64,000 nucleotides of DNA, taken from contig NZ_CP049905.1 in the NCBI RefSeq assembly GCF_011305535.1, forward strand, positions 4,710,001 to 4,774,000, given 5' to 3'. Shown here piece by piece: positions 47,764 through 55,787 of this stretch. Position 1 is the first letter of the stretch. Every line of letters starts with the position of its first letter. The DNA is from Diaphorobacter sp. HDW4B. GTDB lineage: Bacteria; Pseudomonadota; Gammaproteobacteria; Burkholderiales; Burkholderiaceae_C. Position numbers and translations under genes: made by a program. The notes below the pieces were generated by a model. It was not told the DNA's origin, made no database searches, and was given only the letters and a program-made list of their open reading frames with translations.

Positions 47764-49211
47764 GGATTGAGCGCGTCACTGCGGGCTATCTGCCCGGTTT
47801 GCAGGTCGATGAGGTGCAGTGGCATGTCCTGCCTTTCCAGCGCAATGGAATGCGGCTTGAAGTCTCGGTGCCCATGCTGACCGGGCCGCAGATGCATGCA
47901 TTGGCGGACCGCGTGCGCGAAGCCGCCAACCGTCATCTGCGCACGATGACCGTGGCAGACATCATCGATGTGATCGACCGCGCCATCGCCCGTCTTCTCG
48001 ATCGCAACGATCCCTTTCGCCAACAGGCCGAAGCCTTGTTGCCCGTGGTGAGTGGCTACGACGCCGACATGGTGCGGTTGGGATTGACAGGTTATTTCAA
48101 GACTTTCCGTGCCGCGCAACTGCGTCGCTTTGTGGCTGAGGATTTTGCCAATCCTGCCGTGCTCGATGGATTTCAGCCCGCACCCAAAGGCGGTGCTGTA
48201 CGCGCTTATGGCCCTGATCTGCTGGTGCACAGTTGGGCTGGCAATGTGCCTGCGCTGTCGCTGTGGAGTCTGGTGTGCGGCCTGTTGGTCAAGGCACCAG
48301 CCATCGGAAAACTGGCCAGTGCCGAGCCGTTGTTCGCAGGCTGGTTTGCACGGCTGCTGGCTGAGATTCATCCACCGCTCGCCGACTGCCTTGCAGTGGT
48401 CTGGTGGAGCGGCGCAGGCGGCGAGGAGGCCGATGCGCTCTACGCCAAGGCAGACACCGTGCTCGCTTACGGAGGCAACCATACGCTCGACGCACTGCGC
48501 AAACGCTTGCCGGTGACCACGCGCTTTCTGCCGCATGGGCACAAGCTGGGTTTTGGTTTGATTGGTGCTGCTGCGCTGGATACGTTGAAGGCTCCTGCGC
48601 TCGCGCGTTTGGCGGCGTGGGATGTCATGCGATACGACCAGCAGGGTTGCTACTCGCCGCATGTCTTTTATGTCGAGCGCGGTGCGCCTGTGTCGCCGCG
48701 CGCTTTCGCCGATTATTTGGCGGCAGAGCTGGCCAATCTGCAGCGGCGCTTTGCGCGTCGCGATCTCGATCTGGAAGAAAGTGCGGCTGTTGCCAAGTGG
48801 CAGCAAAGCGTGGAGTGGAGCGCCGGAGACGATTTGCTGATCGGCCCCGCCGATGCGCCATGGAGCGTGGCCTACAGCGACAGCCTGCAGTCGCTGTCGC
48901 CGACCGCGCTGTATCGCACGATATACGTCGTCGGCGTGGACAGCTTGGACGACGTGGTCCCCGTGGTTGCCGCGCAGCGCGAGTATCTGCAGACTGCGGG
49001 CATTGCTGCCGGACCCGAAAATTTGTACCGCTTGGCCGAGCTGCTGGGCGCAGCCGGTGTCACGCGCATCGCCGCCATTGGTTCCATGAGCATGCCCGAA
49101 GCAGGCTGGCATCACGATGGGCGATTCAACCTTGTCGATCTGGTGCGGATGACCGAGATCGAACAGTCGGCCGAATGGGCCGCGCAGCCGTTCGCTGATT
49201 ATGCGGATTGA
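47760..49211 (+). CDS. LuxC-type acyl-CoA / acyl-protein reductase
   Basis: 483 residues. LuxC takes the acyl group from LuxE onto a cysteine and reduces it with NADPH to an aldehyde. The LuxC domain covers about residues 90-400: LLVHSWAGNVPALSLW (nucleotide-binding region), GAGGEEADALYAKADTVLAY and the catalytic Cys297 in MRYDQQGCYSPHVFYVE. The C-terminal part (VVGVDSLDDVVPVV, SMSMPEAGWHHDGRFNLVDL) agrees with LuxC/acyl-CoA reductases. It overlaps the LuxE-like gene by ATGA, so the two proteins should be made in step and act together. The N-terminal 80 residues fit less well. Confidence 0.87.
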   Translation: MRIERVTAGYLPGLQVDEVQWHVLPFQRNGMRLEVSVPMLTGPQMHALADRVREAANRHLRTMTVADIIDVIDRAIARLLDRNDPFRQQAEALLPVVSGYDADMVRLGLTGYFKTFRAAQLRRFVAEDFANPAVLDGFQPAPKGGAVRAYGPDLLVHSWAGNVPALSLWSLVCGLLVKAPAIGKLASAEPLFAGWFARLLAEIHPPLADCLAVVWWSGAGGEEADALYAKADTVLAYGGNHTLDALRKRLPVTTRFLPHGHKLGFGLIGAAALDTLKAPALARLAAWDVMRYDQQGCYSPHVFYVERGAPVSPRAFADYLAAELANLQRRFARRDLDLEESAAVAKWQQSVEWSAGDDLLIGPADAPWSVAYSDSLQSLSPTALYRTIYVVGVDSLDDVVPVVAAQREYLQTAGIAAGPENLYRLAELLGAAGVTRIAAIGSMSMPEAGWHHDGRFNLVDLVRMTEIEQSAEWAAQPFADYAD

Positions 49212-49977
49212 TGCGCACGGACTGACTGCGATGGCGTTTCTCGATATCGACCATGCCGTGTTCACCTATCCGGGCCGTGCGCCGGTGGTGAACGGCGTGA
49301 GCTGGAAGATGCAGACAGGCGAATTCCACTGCCTGCTGGGCCGCAGCGGCTGTGGCAAGACCACGCTGCTCAAACTGGCAGCCGGGTTGCTTCGTCCGCA
49401 GTCGGGGCGCGTTCTGTTGAATGGCGGTGAACTGGCAGCGCCGGGGCCGCAGCTGGGCTTCATGTTCCAGGCACCTACGCTGCTGGAGTGGCTTACCGTG
49501 CTCGACAACGTGCTGCTGCCTGTGTCGTTGCAGCGCAAACCTGCCAAGCAGGACGTGGACCGGGCACTTCAGTTGCTCGATCAACTGGGTCTGTCCGCTC
49601 ATGCGCCAAACCACCCGCGTCAACTCTCCGGTGGACAGCAAAGCCGTGTGGCGCTGGCGCGTGCGCTGATTCTGGAGCCGCCGCTGTTGCTGCTCGACGA
49701 ACCCTTTGCTGCGCTCGACGCAATCACGCGCGCGGAACTGCAGGACGACTTGCTGCGCACCAGTCGCGAGCGCGGCACTACCGTGCTGTTCGTCACGCAT
49801 GACATCAATGAGGCCGTTTATCTGGGTGACCGCATCGCGCTCATGCACGAAGGGCGCATCGTGGATGACTGGCGCATCGAACTGTCTGCGCCGCGCACGC
49901 AAGCCATGCGCCATGGTGCAGTTTTCAATGAATACTGCGCTGCGGTGCGGGCTTCCATGGACAGGAGCAGCGCATGA
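49201..49977 (+). CDS. ABC transporter ATPase, ThiZ/SsuB-like
   Basis: 258 residues. Complete ATPase: Walker A GRSGCGKTTLLKL, Q-loop MFQAPTLLEWLTV, signature LSGGQQSRVALARA, Walker B LLLLDEPFAALD, H-loop FVTHDINEAVYLGD. This is the NitT/TauT-type ATPase of importers for nitrate, taurine or thiamin pyrimidine. The start overlaps the LuxC-like gene by 11 nt; a start at 49231 (MAFLDIDHAVF) would match family length better. Its stop overlaps the permease ATG. Confidence 0.9.
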   Translation: MRIDAHGLTAMAFLDIDHAVFTYPGRAPVVNGVSWKMQTGEFHCLLGRSGCGKTTLLKLAAGLLRPQSGRVLLNGGELAAPGPQLGFMFQAPTLLEWLTVLDNVLLPVSLQRKPAKQDVDRALQLLDQLGLSAHAPNHPRQLSGGQQSRVALARALILEPPLLLLDEPFAALDAITRAELQDDLLRTSRERGTTVLFVTHDINEAVYLGDRIALMHEGRIVDDWRIELSAPRTQAMRHGAVFNEYCAAVRASMDRSSA

Positions 49978-50780
49978 CCGTCACGCCGTTCAAGGCACAT
50001 TTTCTGTCCGCAGCGCTGCTCGTCATTTTGCTCGCCGCGTGGGAGCTGATGGTTCGCCAGTGGGGCTTGTCTGCGCTGGTGCTGCCTGCGCCGTCGGCCA
50101 TCGCGGCATCGCTGTGGTCAGGCTTGGTCACGGGGTATTTCTGGCCCCATGTTGTCTCGACGATGCAGGCGTTGCTGCTGGGCCTGTTGGCGGGAAGCGT
50201 ATTCGGCCTGCTGGTCGGAATGGCACTGGCCGAGTCCCGCTTGCTGGAGCGCGTTTTCAAACCTTATGTCGTCGTCAGCCAGGTGGTTCCCAAATTGGCA
50301 CTTGCACCCCTGTTCGTGCTCTGGTTTGGATTCGGCATGCTGCCGACCGTGCTGATCACGGCGCTGATCTGCTTTTTTCCGTTGATGGAGAACACGCTGA
50401 CGGGGCTTCGGCAAGTTGATGCGCAGCGCCTGCAACTCTTTCAGATGCTGGGTGCCACCCGGCTGCAGACCTTGCTGCGACTGAAGCTGCCCACGGGCTT
50501 GCCCGCGATTCTTGCGGGGCTGCGCGTGGCGGTGGTGCTGGCGCTGGTCGGTGTGGTCGTCGCCGAATTCATGGGCGCCAGCAAAGGGCTGGGCGCCGTC
50601 GTCATCGCCGCACAAGGGATGATGGACACAACATTGATGTTCGCCGCGCTGGTGCTGATTGCCGCCATTGGATTGGTGCTCTACCAACTTTGCCTTGTGC
50701 TGGAACGCCGGCTTTTGCGCGCGCATGCTTTTGCGCATGTCCTCCCAGTTTCCCATTCGCTCTCGGGCGGCAACTCCTGA
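49974..50780 (+). CDS. ABC transporter permease, ThiX/SsuC-like
   Basis: 268 residues with about six membrane helices. The EAA loop is in RLQLFQMLGATRLQTLLRLK and the N-terminal LLAAWELMVRQWGLSALVLPAPSAI is typical of SsuC/ThiX. Forms the channel with the ATPase encoded just before it (ATGA overlap). No second permease gene, as usual for this family where the subunit dimerises. Confidence 0.9.
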   Translation: MTVTPFKAHFLSAALLVILLAAWELMVRQWGLSALVLPAPSAIAASLWSGLVTGYFWPHVVSTMQALLLGLLAGSVFGLLVGMALAESRLLERVFKPYVVVSQVVPKLALAPLFVLWFGFGMLPTVLITALICFFPLMENTLTGLRQVDAQRLQLFQMLGATRLQTLLRLKLPTGLPAILAGLRVAVVLALVGVVVAEFMGASKGLGAVVIAAQGMMDTTLMFAALVLIAAIGLVLYQLCLVLERRLLRAHAFAHVLPVSHSLSGGNS

Positions 50781-50796
50781 TCGAGACCATTTCGTC

Positions 50797-51822
50797 ATGA
50801 ACACTTCTACATCGACTCCCATCTTCTCTCGCCGCAGTCTGCTGAGTGCAAGCGCGGGTCTCGCTGGCTTGTCGCTTGCGGGCCAAGCGTTTGCAGCACA
50901 AGCGCAGGGAAACATTCGCCTGGCTGGCTGGAGCAAACCGATCAGCGAGATCACCAATATTCTTGCCGAGCCCGACAAAGGCTTTTTCAAAGCACAGGGC
51001 GTGGAGCTGACCTATCTGCCCGGAGCAGGCGGTGGTGACGCGATCCGCAACCTGCTTGCCGGTCAGGCCGATGTGGCGTTCACCGATCCCGGCTCGTTCT
51101 TCATGGCGCTGGACAAGGGCGAAAAGCTGGTTGCCATCTACGACATCTACCCGCAGAACGTGTTCAACGTGGTCTCGCTCAAGTCGTCGGGTATCCAGAA
51201 GCCTGCAGATCTGAAGGGCAAGAAGATCGGCGTCTACAGCCTTTCCAGCGGCACACGCCAGAACCTGCTGGTGCTGTTGCATCAGGCGGGTCTGAAGGAG
51301 TCCGATGTGACCATCGTCGTCACTGGCCTGCTCAACTTCGCACCGCTGATGCAGGGGCAGGTCGATGCCACGGCTGCCACCGATACCGGTCTGGCCGTTG
51401 GCCTGCGCAAGGGCATGGGCGAGATCAACGTCATGAACGTGAGCGACCACCTGAACATTTCGAGCGACATGTTCGTCGTGCGCGAAGACACGCTGCGCGA
51501 AAAGAAGGATCTGCTCAAGGCTTTTCTGAAAGGCTACCGCGACAGCGTTGCCTGGATGATCGCCCACCCCGAGGAGGCCGCGACGCTCGCTGTCAAACGG
51601 GCCATCGACGGCACCCATCGCGACATCAATCGGGATGTGATCAAGCTGCGCAATGCGTCCGCCCAACCCAGCGCGCAAGGCAAGGCGCGTGCTCCACAAC
51701 TCGGAAGCTTTGATCTGGCTTCGCTGCAAAAGGGAGCGGATACTTATCGTGCGCTCGGCATGATTGCGCGCCAGATCAAGGTGGCTGATGTGGTCGATAC
51801 CAGTTTGCTGCCGGGTAACTGA
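50797..51822 (+). CDS. ABC transporter substrate-binding protein, NMT1/THI5-like
   Basis: 341 residues. A twin-arginine-like leader (FSRRSLLSASAGLAGLSLAG ending QAFA) precedes an NMT1/THI5-like binding domain: GFFKAQGVELTYLPGAGGGD, NLLAGQADVAFTDPGSFF, LKGKKIGVYSLSSGTRQN. This fold binds pyrimidine thiamin precursors in ThiY and alkanesulfonates in SsuA. With the TPP riboswitch, a thiamin-derived ligand is most likely. The ATG at 50797 comes 16 nt after the permease stop. Confidence 0.88.
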   Translation: MNTSTSTPIFSRRSLLSASAGLAGLSLAGQAFAAQAQGNIRLAGWSKPISEITNILAEPDKGFFKAQGVELTYLPGAGGGDAIRNLLAGQADVAFTDPGSFFMALDKGEKLVAIYDIYPQNVFNVVSLKSSGIQKPADLKGKKIGVYSLSSGTRQNLLVLLHQAGLKESDVTIVVTGLLNFAPLMQGQVDATAATDTGLAVGLRKGMGEINVMNVSDHLNISSDMFVVREDTLREKKDLLKAFLKGYRDSVAWMIAHPEEAATLAVKRAIDGTHRDINRDVIKLRNASAQPSAQGKARAPQLGSFDLASLQKGADTYRALGMIARQIKVADVVDTSLLPGN

Positions 51823-51823
51823 A

Positions 51824-52612
51824 ATGGCAGTTCAAACATCTGCAATGAACCTGCGCGGCAAGGTGGTGCTGGTCACGGGCGCGAGCCGTGGCATTGGCGC
51901 TGCCATCGCCACAGCCTTCGCGCGAGAAGGCGCGACAGTGGCGATCAACCACCTTTCCAACGATGCCGCGGCAGCCCGGACTGTGGCTGCTTGCGAGGCC
52001 GCTGGCGGCGATGCCTGGGCCATCAAGGCTGATGTGGGTTCGCGGGCTGCGGTGCAGGATATGGTCGACAGCATCGTGCGCGAAGCGGGCGGAATCGACA
52101 TCGTCGTCAACAACGCATTCAAACCTTATGCCTTCGATCCCGAGCGTCGCAGTCGCTTCGATGATCTGGAGTGGAACGACTACCGATCCCAGTTCGATGG
52201 TGCCGTGGGCGCGGCCTTCAACGTCTGCCGCGCCGTGCTGCCGCAGATGCGCCAACGCGCGCGCGGCAGCATCGTCAACATCGTGAGCAATCTGGTCGAA
52301 CATCCCGTCGTGCCGTATCACGACTACACCACAGCCAAGGCATCATTGGTCGCTTTCAGCCGCAATCTGGCCAGTGAACTGGGGCCCGTGGGCATCCGCG
52401 TGAACTGCGTGGCACCCGGTCTGGTCTATCCCACACAAGGCAGCCAGAGCACCAAGGAATCCTTTCGCGAATCGCTGATGGCGGCCACGCCGCTGCGCAG
52501 GCTGGCAAGGCCCGAAGATGTGGCCGGGCCGGTGCTGTTTCTGGCATCCGAACTCAGCGGGTTCATGACGGGTCAGGTGCTGTTCGTGGATGGCGGGTTG
52601 GTGATGCGCTGA
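51824..52612 (+). CDS. Short-chain dehydrogenase/reductase, FabG-like
   Basis: 262 residues. Rossmann NAD(P) motif VTGASRGIGAAIATAF, VVNNA, catalytic Ser in NIVSN and Tyr/Lys in YHDYTTAKAS, C-terminal GQVLFVDGGLVMR. It begins 2 nt after the binding-protein stop, so it belongs to the operon. It may reduce the aldehyde made by LuxC to an alcohol, completing acid-to-alcohol conversion; this is inference from order alone. A generic 3-oxoacyl-ACP-reductase annotation is likely but not informative. No terminator is seen before the tRNA terminator on the other strand. Confidence 0.87.
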   Translation: MAVQTSAMNLRGKVVLVTGASRGIGAAIATAFAREGATVAINHLSNDAAAARTVAACEAAGGDAWAIKADVGSRAAVQDMVDSIVREAGGIDIVVNNAFKPYAFDPERRSRFDDLEWNDYRSQFDGAVGAAFNVCRAVLPQMRQRARGSIVNIVSNLVEHPVVPYHDYTTAKASLVAFSRNLASELGPVGIRVNCVAPGLVYPTQGSQSTKESFRESLMAATPLRRLARPEDVAGPVLFLASELSGFMTGQVLFVDGGLVMR

Positions 52613-52721
52613 TTCGGTAGCCAGAAACGAAGAGGGGTCAAGACAGGGTTGGCGCGACGACCATCCATCTTGCCTTCATTGGCTGCTTACCCAGATGGGG
52701 TGCTGTCTTCGCGGCGAACCA

Positions 52722-52760
52722 AAACAAAAAGCCTCTTGATCCGAGAATCAAGAGGCTTTT
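52722..52760 (-). terminator. tRNA-Val copy 2 terminator
   Basis: On the minus strand, arms AAAAGCCTCTTGAT and ATCAAGAGGCTTTT (14 bp, 6-nt loop) followed by TGTTTTGG. It ends the second tRNA-Val. The stem sequence differs from that at copy 1, so only the tRNA itself and a few adjacent bases are duplicated. The rest of 52613-52721 holds nothing I can name. Confidence 0.9.
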
Positions 52761-52765
52761 GAAAT

Positions 52766-52840
52766 TGGTGGGTGATACATGGATCGAACATGTGACCCCT
52801 GCCGTGTGAAGGCAGTGCTCTACCGCTGAGCTAATCACCC
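52766..52840 (-). tRNA. tRNA-Val (CAC), copy 2
   Basis: 75-nt cloverleaf identical to that at 46224-46298, on the opposite strand, with encoded ACCA. Anticodon CAC. With the first copy it forms a 75-bp inverted repeat around the TPP-riboswitch operon. Confidence 0.95.
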
Positions 52841-52882
52841 GTCAAACTTGCACATTGCTGTGTCGTTTGCGCTAAGCCATCG

Positions 52883-52888
52883 ATTATA
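52883..52888 (-). promoter_or_regulatory. -10 element of tRNA-Val copy 2
   Basis: A perfect TATAAT on the minus strand, 42 nt before the tRNA start, in an AT-rich stretch. I found no good -35 hexamer at 17 bp. Confidence 0.5.
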
Positions 52889-52955
52889 GCGCATGAATTC
52901 TGTGGGGATTTTCAAATCGCAAGGAATTTTCTGGGATGCGCTTCGGGGGCAGCCA

Positions 52956-53186
52956 TCAGTGCTGTGGTTGGTTGCATTGGAGTCGTGCTCGCTCGTGTCG
53001 GACCATGAGCTCCACGTAGCGTTCCGGGTTGGCCCATTGCTCCTGCTGCAGATAAGTGTCGTGAAAGCATTTGAGCTCCCAACTCTCCACGTACGACAGG
53101 CCGATGAATACCAGTCGACCAAAGGCGTCATGCTCCAGAGCCCCGATGTCGCTGAAGTAGGCCAGTTCGTTTTTTGTCAAATCCAT
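52956..53186 (-). CDS. Small hypothetical protein
   Basis: 76 residues, no family recognised, soluble, no signal peptide. The amino-acid mix is protein-like (MDLTKNELAYFSDIGALEHD, LSYVESWELKCFHDTYLQQE, YVELMVRHERARLQCNQ), more so than the overlapping open frame on the plus strand. There is no clear ribosome-binding site. It lies in an AT-richer, low-density patch (52841-53447) between tRNA-Val and the OYE gene; 53187-53391 holds nothing else I can support. Confidence 0.45.
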   Translation of the reverse strand: MDLTKNELAYFSDIGALEHDAFGRLVFIGLSYVESWELKCFHDTYLQQEQWANPERYVELMVRHERARLQCNQPQH

Positions 53187-53391
53187 AGCGTCACAGTCAC
53201 TCTGCGGTTGGGCTGGGGCGCTGGAAGTCTGAATCAGCCTCCCGGCGTGGCAAGAACTGTGATTGTCATCTAATTGTTAATCCATTGCGAGCAAATGCGC
53301 GCTTTTATAGGGCAAGCTTTTCAGCTTTGCTTGTGATTCCGTTTTGCAGAAAGTTGTCTGAAGGGGCGGTTGCGGTGTGCACAGCCTGAAT

Positions 53392-53422
53392 AAAAACGGG
53401 CCTGCGCACCGCAGACCCGTTT
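53392..53422 (-). terminator. Terminator of the OYE gene
   Basis: On the minus strand AAACGGGTCTGCG pairs with CGCAGGCCCGTTT (one mismatch) across a 3-nt loop, then TTTTA. It lies 26 nt after the stop codon. Confidence 0.85.
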
Positions 53423-53447
53423 CATGAGCGATGAATGGAGCTGAGGA

Positions 53448-55589
53448 TCAGATCATTGCGCCAGCGCGGTAGCCGCTGTGCATTGCACCTTCGATGTAGC
53501 CGAGCGTGTTGCTGTCGCCGAGTTGTTGCACGGGGACTTGCGTCATGGCGGCGATTGATTCGGCCACGCTTGCGTCGGGCTGCGCGCCGAGTGCGATGAC
53601 GACCGAGTCGGCGGTGGTGATGTGCTGCTCGCCGGACTTGTCGGTCCAGATCACTTCCTTCTTGGTGATGCGCTGCACCTTGGCGAGCAGTTGCAGCTTG
53701 CCGTGGGCCTTCACGGCTTCGATCACGCGCCAGCGGCGGACGATGGCGAGCTCCGTGCCTGCATGGGTGCCGGGTTCGAGCACGGTGACTTCACGGCCTC
53801 GGTCAAGCAGGAATTCGGCCAGCTCCAAGCCCACCAGACCGCCGCCGATGATGACGACGCGCTTGCCCAGCGGCATCCACAGTTTGGACAGGTTCTGGAT
53901 CGCGTTGGTGCTGTCGGTCACGCCGAGCATGCCGCCGGCCTTGAACATGGCGCGCTCGGTCAGGCTGAGCTTGGCTTTCGCGATCTCGTCGGCGCGGTCG
54001 CCGGTCATCAGGCGACGTAGCTCATCGCCGCTCCACACATGGTTCTGCTCAGCGCCTTCGATGGCGGGCGCGGCACGCTTGGCACCTGTGCCGACGAAGA
54101 TTTCGTCGGGCTTGATCGCATCGATCAGCGCGGCATCGACCGTGGTGTTCAGGCGCACGTCGATGTTCGGGTGCTTCATCTGCTGGACCAGATAGTCGAG
54201 CAGACGGCCATTTTCAGGATAGGCGAGGGCGGCGAAGAACAGCGTGCCGCCCAGACGATCGCTGCGCTCGACCAGCGTGACATGGTGACCGCGCAGCGCG
54301 GCGACGCGTGCGGCCTCCATGCCCGAAGGGCCGCCGCCGACGATCAGAATCCGCTTGGACTTCTGCGCGAACTGTATGGTCGATTCATGCTCGTGGCCGA
54401 CGCGCGCATTCACCGCGCACTTGATGCCGTTGTTGATGAAAATCTCGCTCACACAGGCGTAGCAGTAGATGCACGGGCGCACATCCTTGGCGGTATTGGC
54501 CGCGAGCTTGTTGGCCATGTCGGGTTCGGCCAGCAGCTTGCGGCCCATGGCGACGAAGTCGATCTCGCCTTTGGTGAGTGCATGGGCTGCGTCGTCCAGT
54601 TCCCAACGGCCAGCGGAGATGATCGGGATCTTCACTGCCTTCTTGTATTGGGCGGCGAACTCACGATAAGCGTTCTGCTTTTGCGGAATGGGCGCATCGG
54701 TGAAGGCCGAGCCCGTGGGCATGCGCGCGTAGGCCGACACGCTGATCGCATCGGCACCGAACTCTTCGGCCACCTTGGCAGTCTTGAGGGCCTCGTCCAT
54801 GGTGATGCCGCCGGGCGTGTGCATTTCTTCGGCGTCCAGACGCACCCAGATCGGAAAGTCGGGCCCCACGCGCTTGCGCACCTCGGCCAGAATCTCGCGC
54901 AGCAGACGCGTGCGGTTCTCGTGACTGCCGCCATATTCGTCGGTGCGGCTGTTGAAGAAGGGCGAGAGGAAATTGGCGATCATGTAGTTGTGAGCGCTGT
55001 GCACCTCCACCGCGTCAAAGCCCGCCTTCTGCGCCCGCACTGCGGCTGCGGCATACCACTCGATCATCTGTTCGATGTCCGCCTTGTCCATCACGCGGTA
55101 ACGCTCGGGGTGCGGCCCCACGCCCACGAAGGTCGAGAACTCCTTGGGCGTGATGGTGCGCATGGCATCGGGCACGGGCGCTGCGGGCGGAATCGACGAC
55201 ACCCACATCTCGCGGCCACAGGCGCGGTCGTGCGCGGCCACCTTGCCGCTGTGGTTGATCTGGATGGCGACCTTGCCGCCATGCGCATGCACGCGGCGTG
55301 TGACTTCGGCCAGACCCGGAATGAAATCGTCGTTGGAGATGCCGAGCTGATGCGGCTCGCTCGTGCCGGTGGGCCAGGACACGGCGGCCGTGCCCATGAC
55401 GATCAGCCCGGTGCCGCCCGCCGCGCGTTCCTCGTAGTAGGCCTGTGTCTTCTCGCCGCACAGGCCGTCGTCGCCGCCGAAGTTCTCGCCCATGGGGGCC
55501 ATGACGATGCGGTTCTTCAGCTCCATCTTGCCGATGCGGCCGGGCTGCAGAAGGGATGCGTGCGGATTGTTGCTGCTGGTGCTGCTCAT
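53448..55589 (-). CDS. NADH:flavin oxidoreductase, 2,4-dienoyl-CoA reductase-like (OYE + FAD/NAD domains)
   Basis: 713 residues. An old-yellow-enzyme barrel with FMN (LQPGRIGKMELKNRIVMAPMG, then EVHSAHNYMIANFLSPFFN and FVAMGRKLLAEPDMANKL) is followed by a [4Fe-4S] motif CIYCYACVSEIFINNGIKC and an FAD/NAD domain (ILIVGGGPSGMEAARVAALR, RVVIIGGGLVGLELAEFLLD). The architecture matches FadH and the bile-acid enzymes BaiCD and BaiH. The first cluster spacing is C-x2-C-x2-C, one residue shorter than in E. coli FadH. It is divergent from hsdA and near a steroid side-chain operon, so it may reduce an enone or dienone of a steroid. Substrate is inference. Confidence 0.85.
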   Translation of the reverse strand: MSSTSSNNPHASLLQPGRIGKMELKNRIVMAPMGENFGGDDGLCGEKTQAYYEERAAGGTGLIVMGTAAVSWPTGTSEPHQLGISNDDFIPGLAEVTRRVHAHGGKVAIQINHSGKVAAHDRACGREMWVSSIPPAAPVPDAMRTITPKEFSTFVGVGPHPERYRVMDKADIEQMIEWYAAAAVRAQKAGFDAVEVHSAHNYMIANFLSPFFNSRTDEYGGSHENRTRLLREILAEVRKRVGPDFPIWVRLDAEEMHTPGGITMDEALKTAKVAEEFGADAISVSAYARMPTGSAFTDAPIPQKQNAYREFAAQYKKAVKIPIISAGRWELDDAAHALTKGEIDFVAMGRKLLAEPDMANKLAANTAKDVRPCIYCYACVSEIFINNGIKCAVNARVGHEHESTIQFAQKSKRILIVGGGPSGMEAARVAALRGHHVTLVERSDRLGGTLFFAALAYPENGRLLDYLVQQMKHPNIDVRLNTTVDAALIDAIKPDEIFVGTGAKRAAPAIEGAEQNHVWSGDELRRLMTGDRADEIAKAKLSLTERAMFKAGGMLGVTDSTNAIQNLSKLWMPLGKRVVIIGGGLVGLELAEFLLDRGREVTVLEPGTHAGTELAIVRRWRVIEAVKAHGKLQLLAKVQRITKKEVIWTDKSGEQHITTADSVVIALGAQPDASVAESIAAMTQVPVQQLGDSNTLGYIEGAMHSGYRAGAMI

Positions 55590-55787
55590 CGGGGTTGTCG
55601 TCCTTTTGTGATTTGTACTGCGTTGACCTTGCTGTCACTCGCTCGCCCTTGTGGGATGCCGGGCTGCAGTGTAGAAAGCGCAACATTAAATTTCCACTGG
55701 GGTAACTACATCGTCCGTTTGTAGGTGGTCGCTTGGCTGCGACTGGGATTTGATGTGCCCAACAGCTAATCTGGAGACTCAACAACC

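Noticed and set aside
46669-49211. Bioluminescence (lux) operon
   Set aside because: LuxE- and LuxC-like genes are present but luxA, luxB and luxD are not, and a TPP riboswitch plus importer indicate another role.
46224-52840. Integrative element using tRNA-Val as attachment site
   Set aside because: The tRNAs are inverted rather than direct repeats, and no integrase or excisionase gene is present; kept only as a rearrangement hypothesis.
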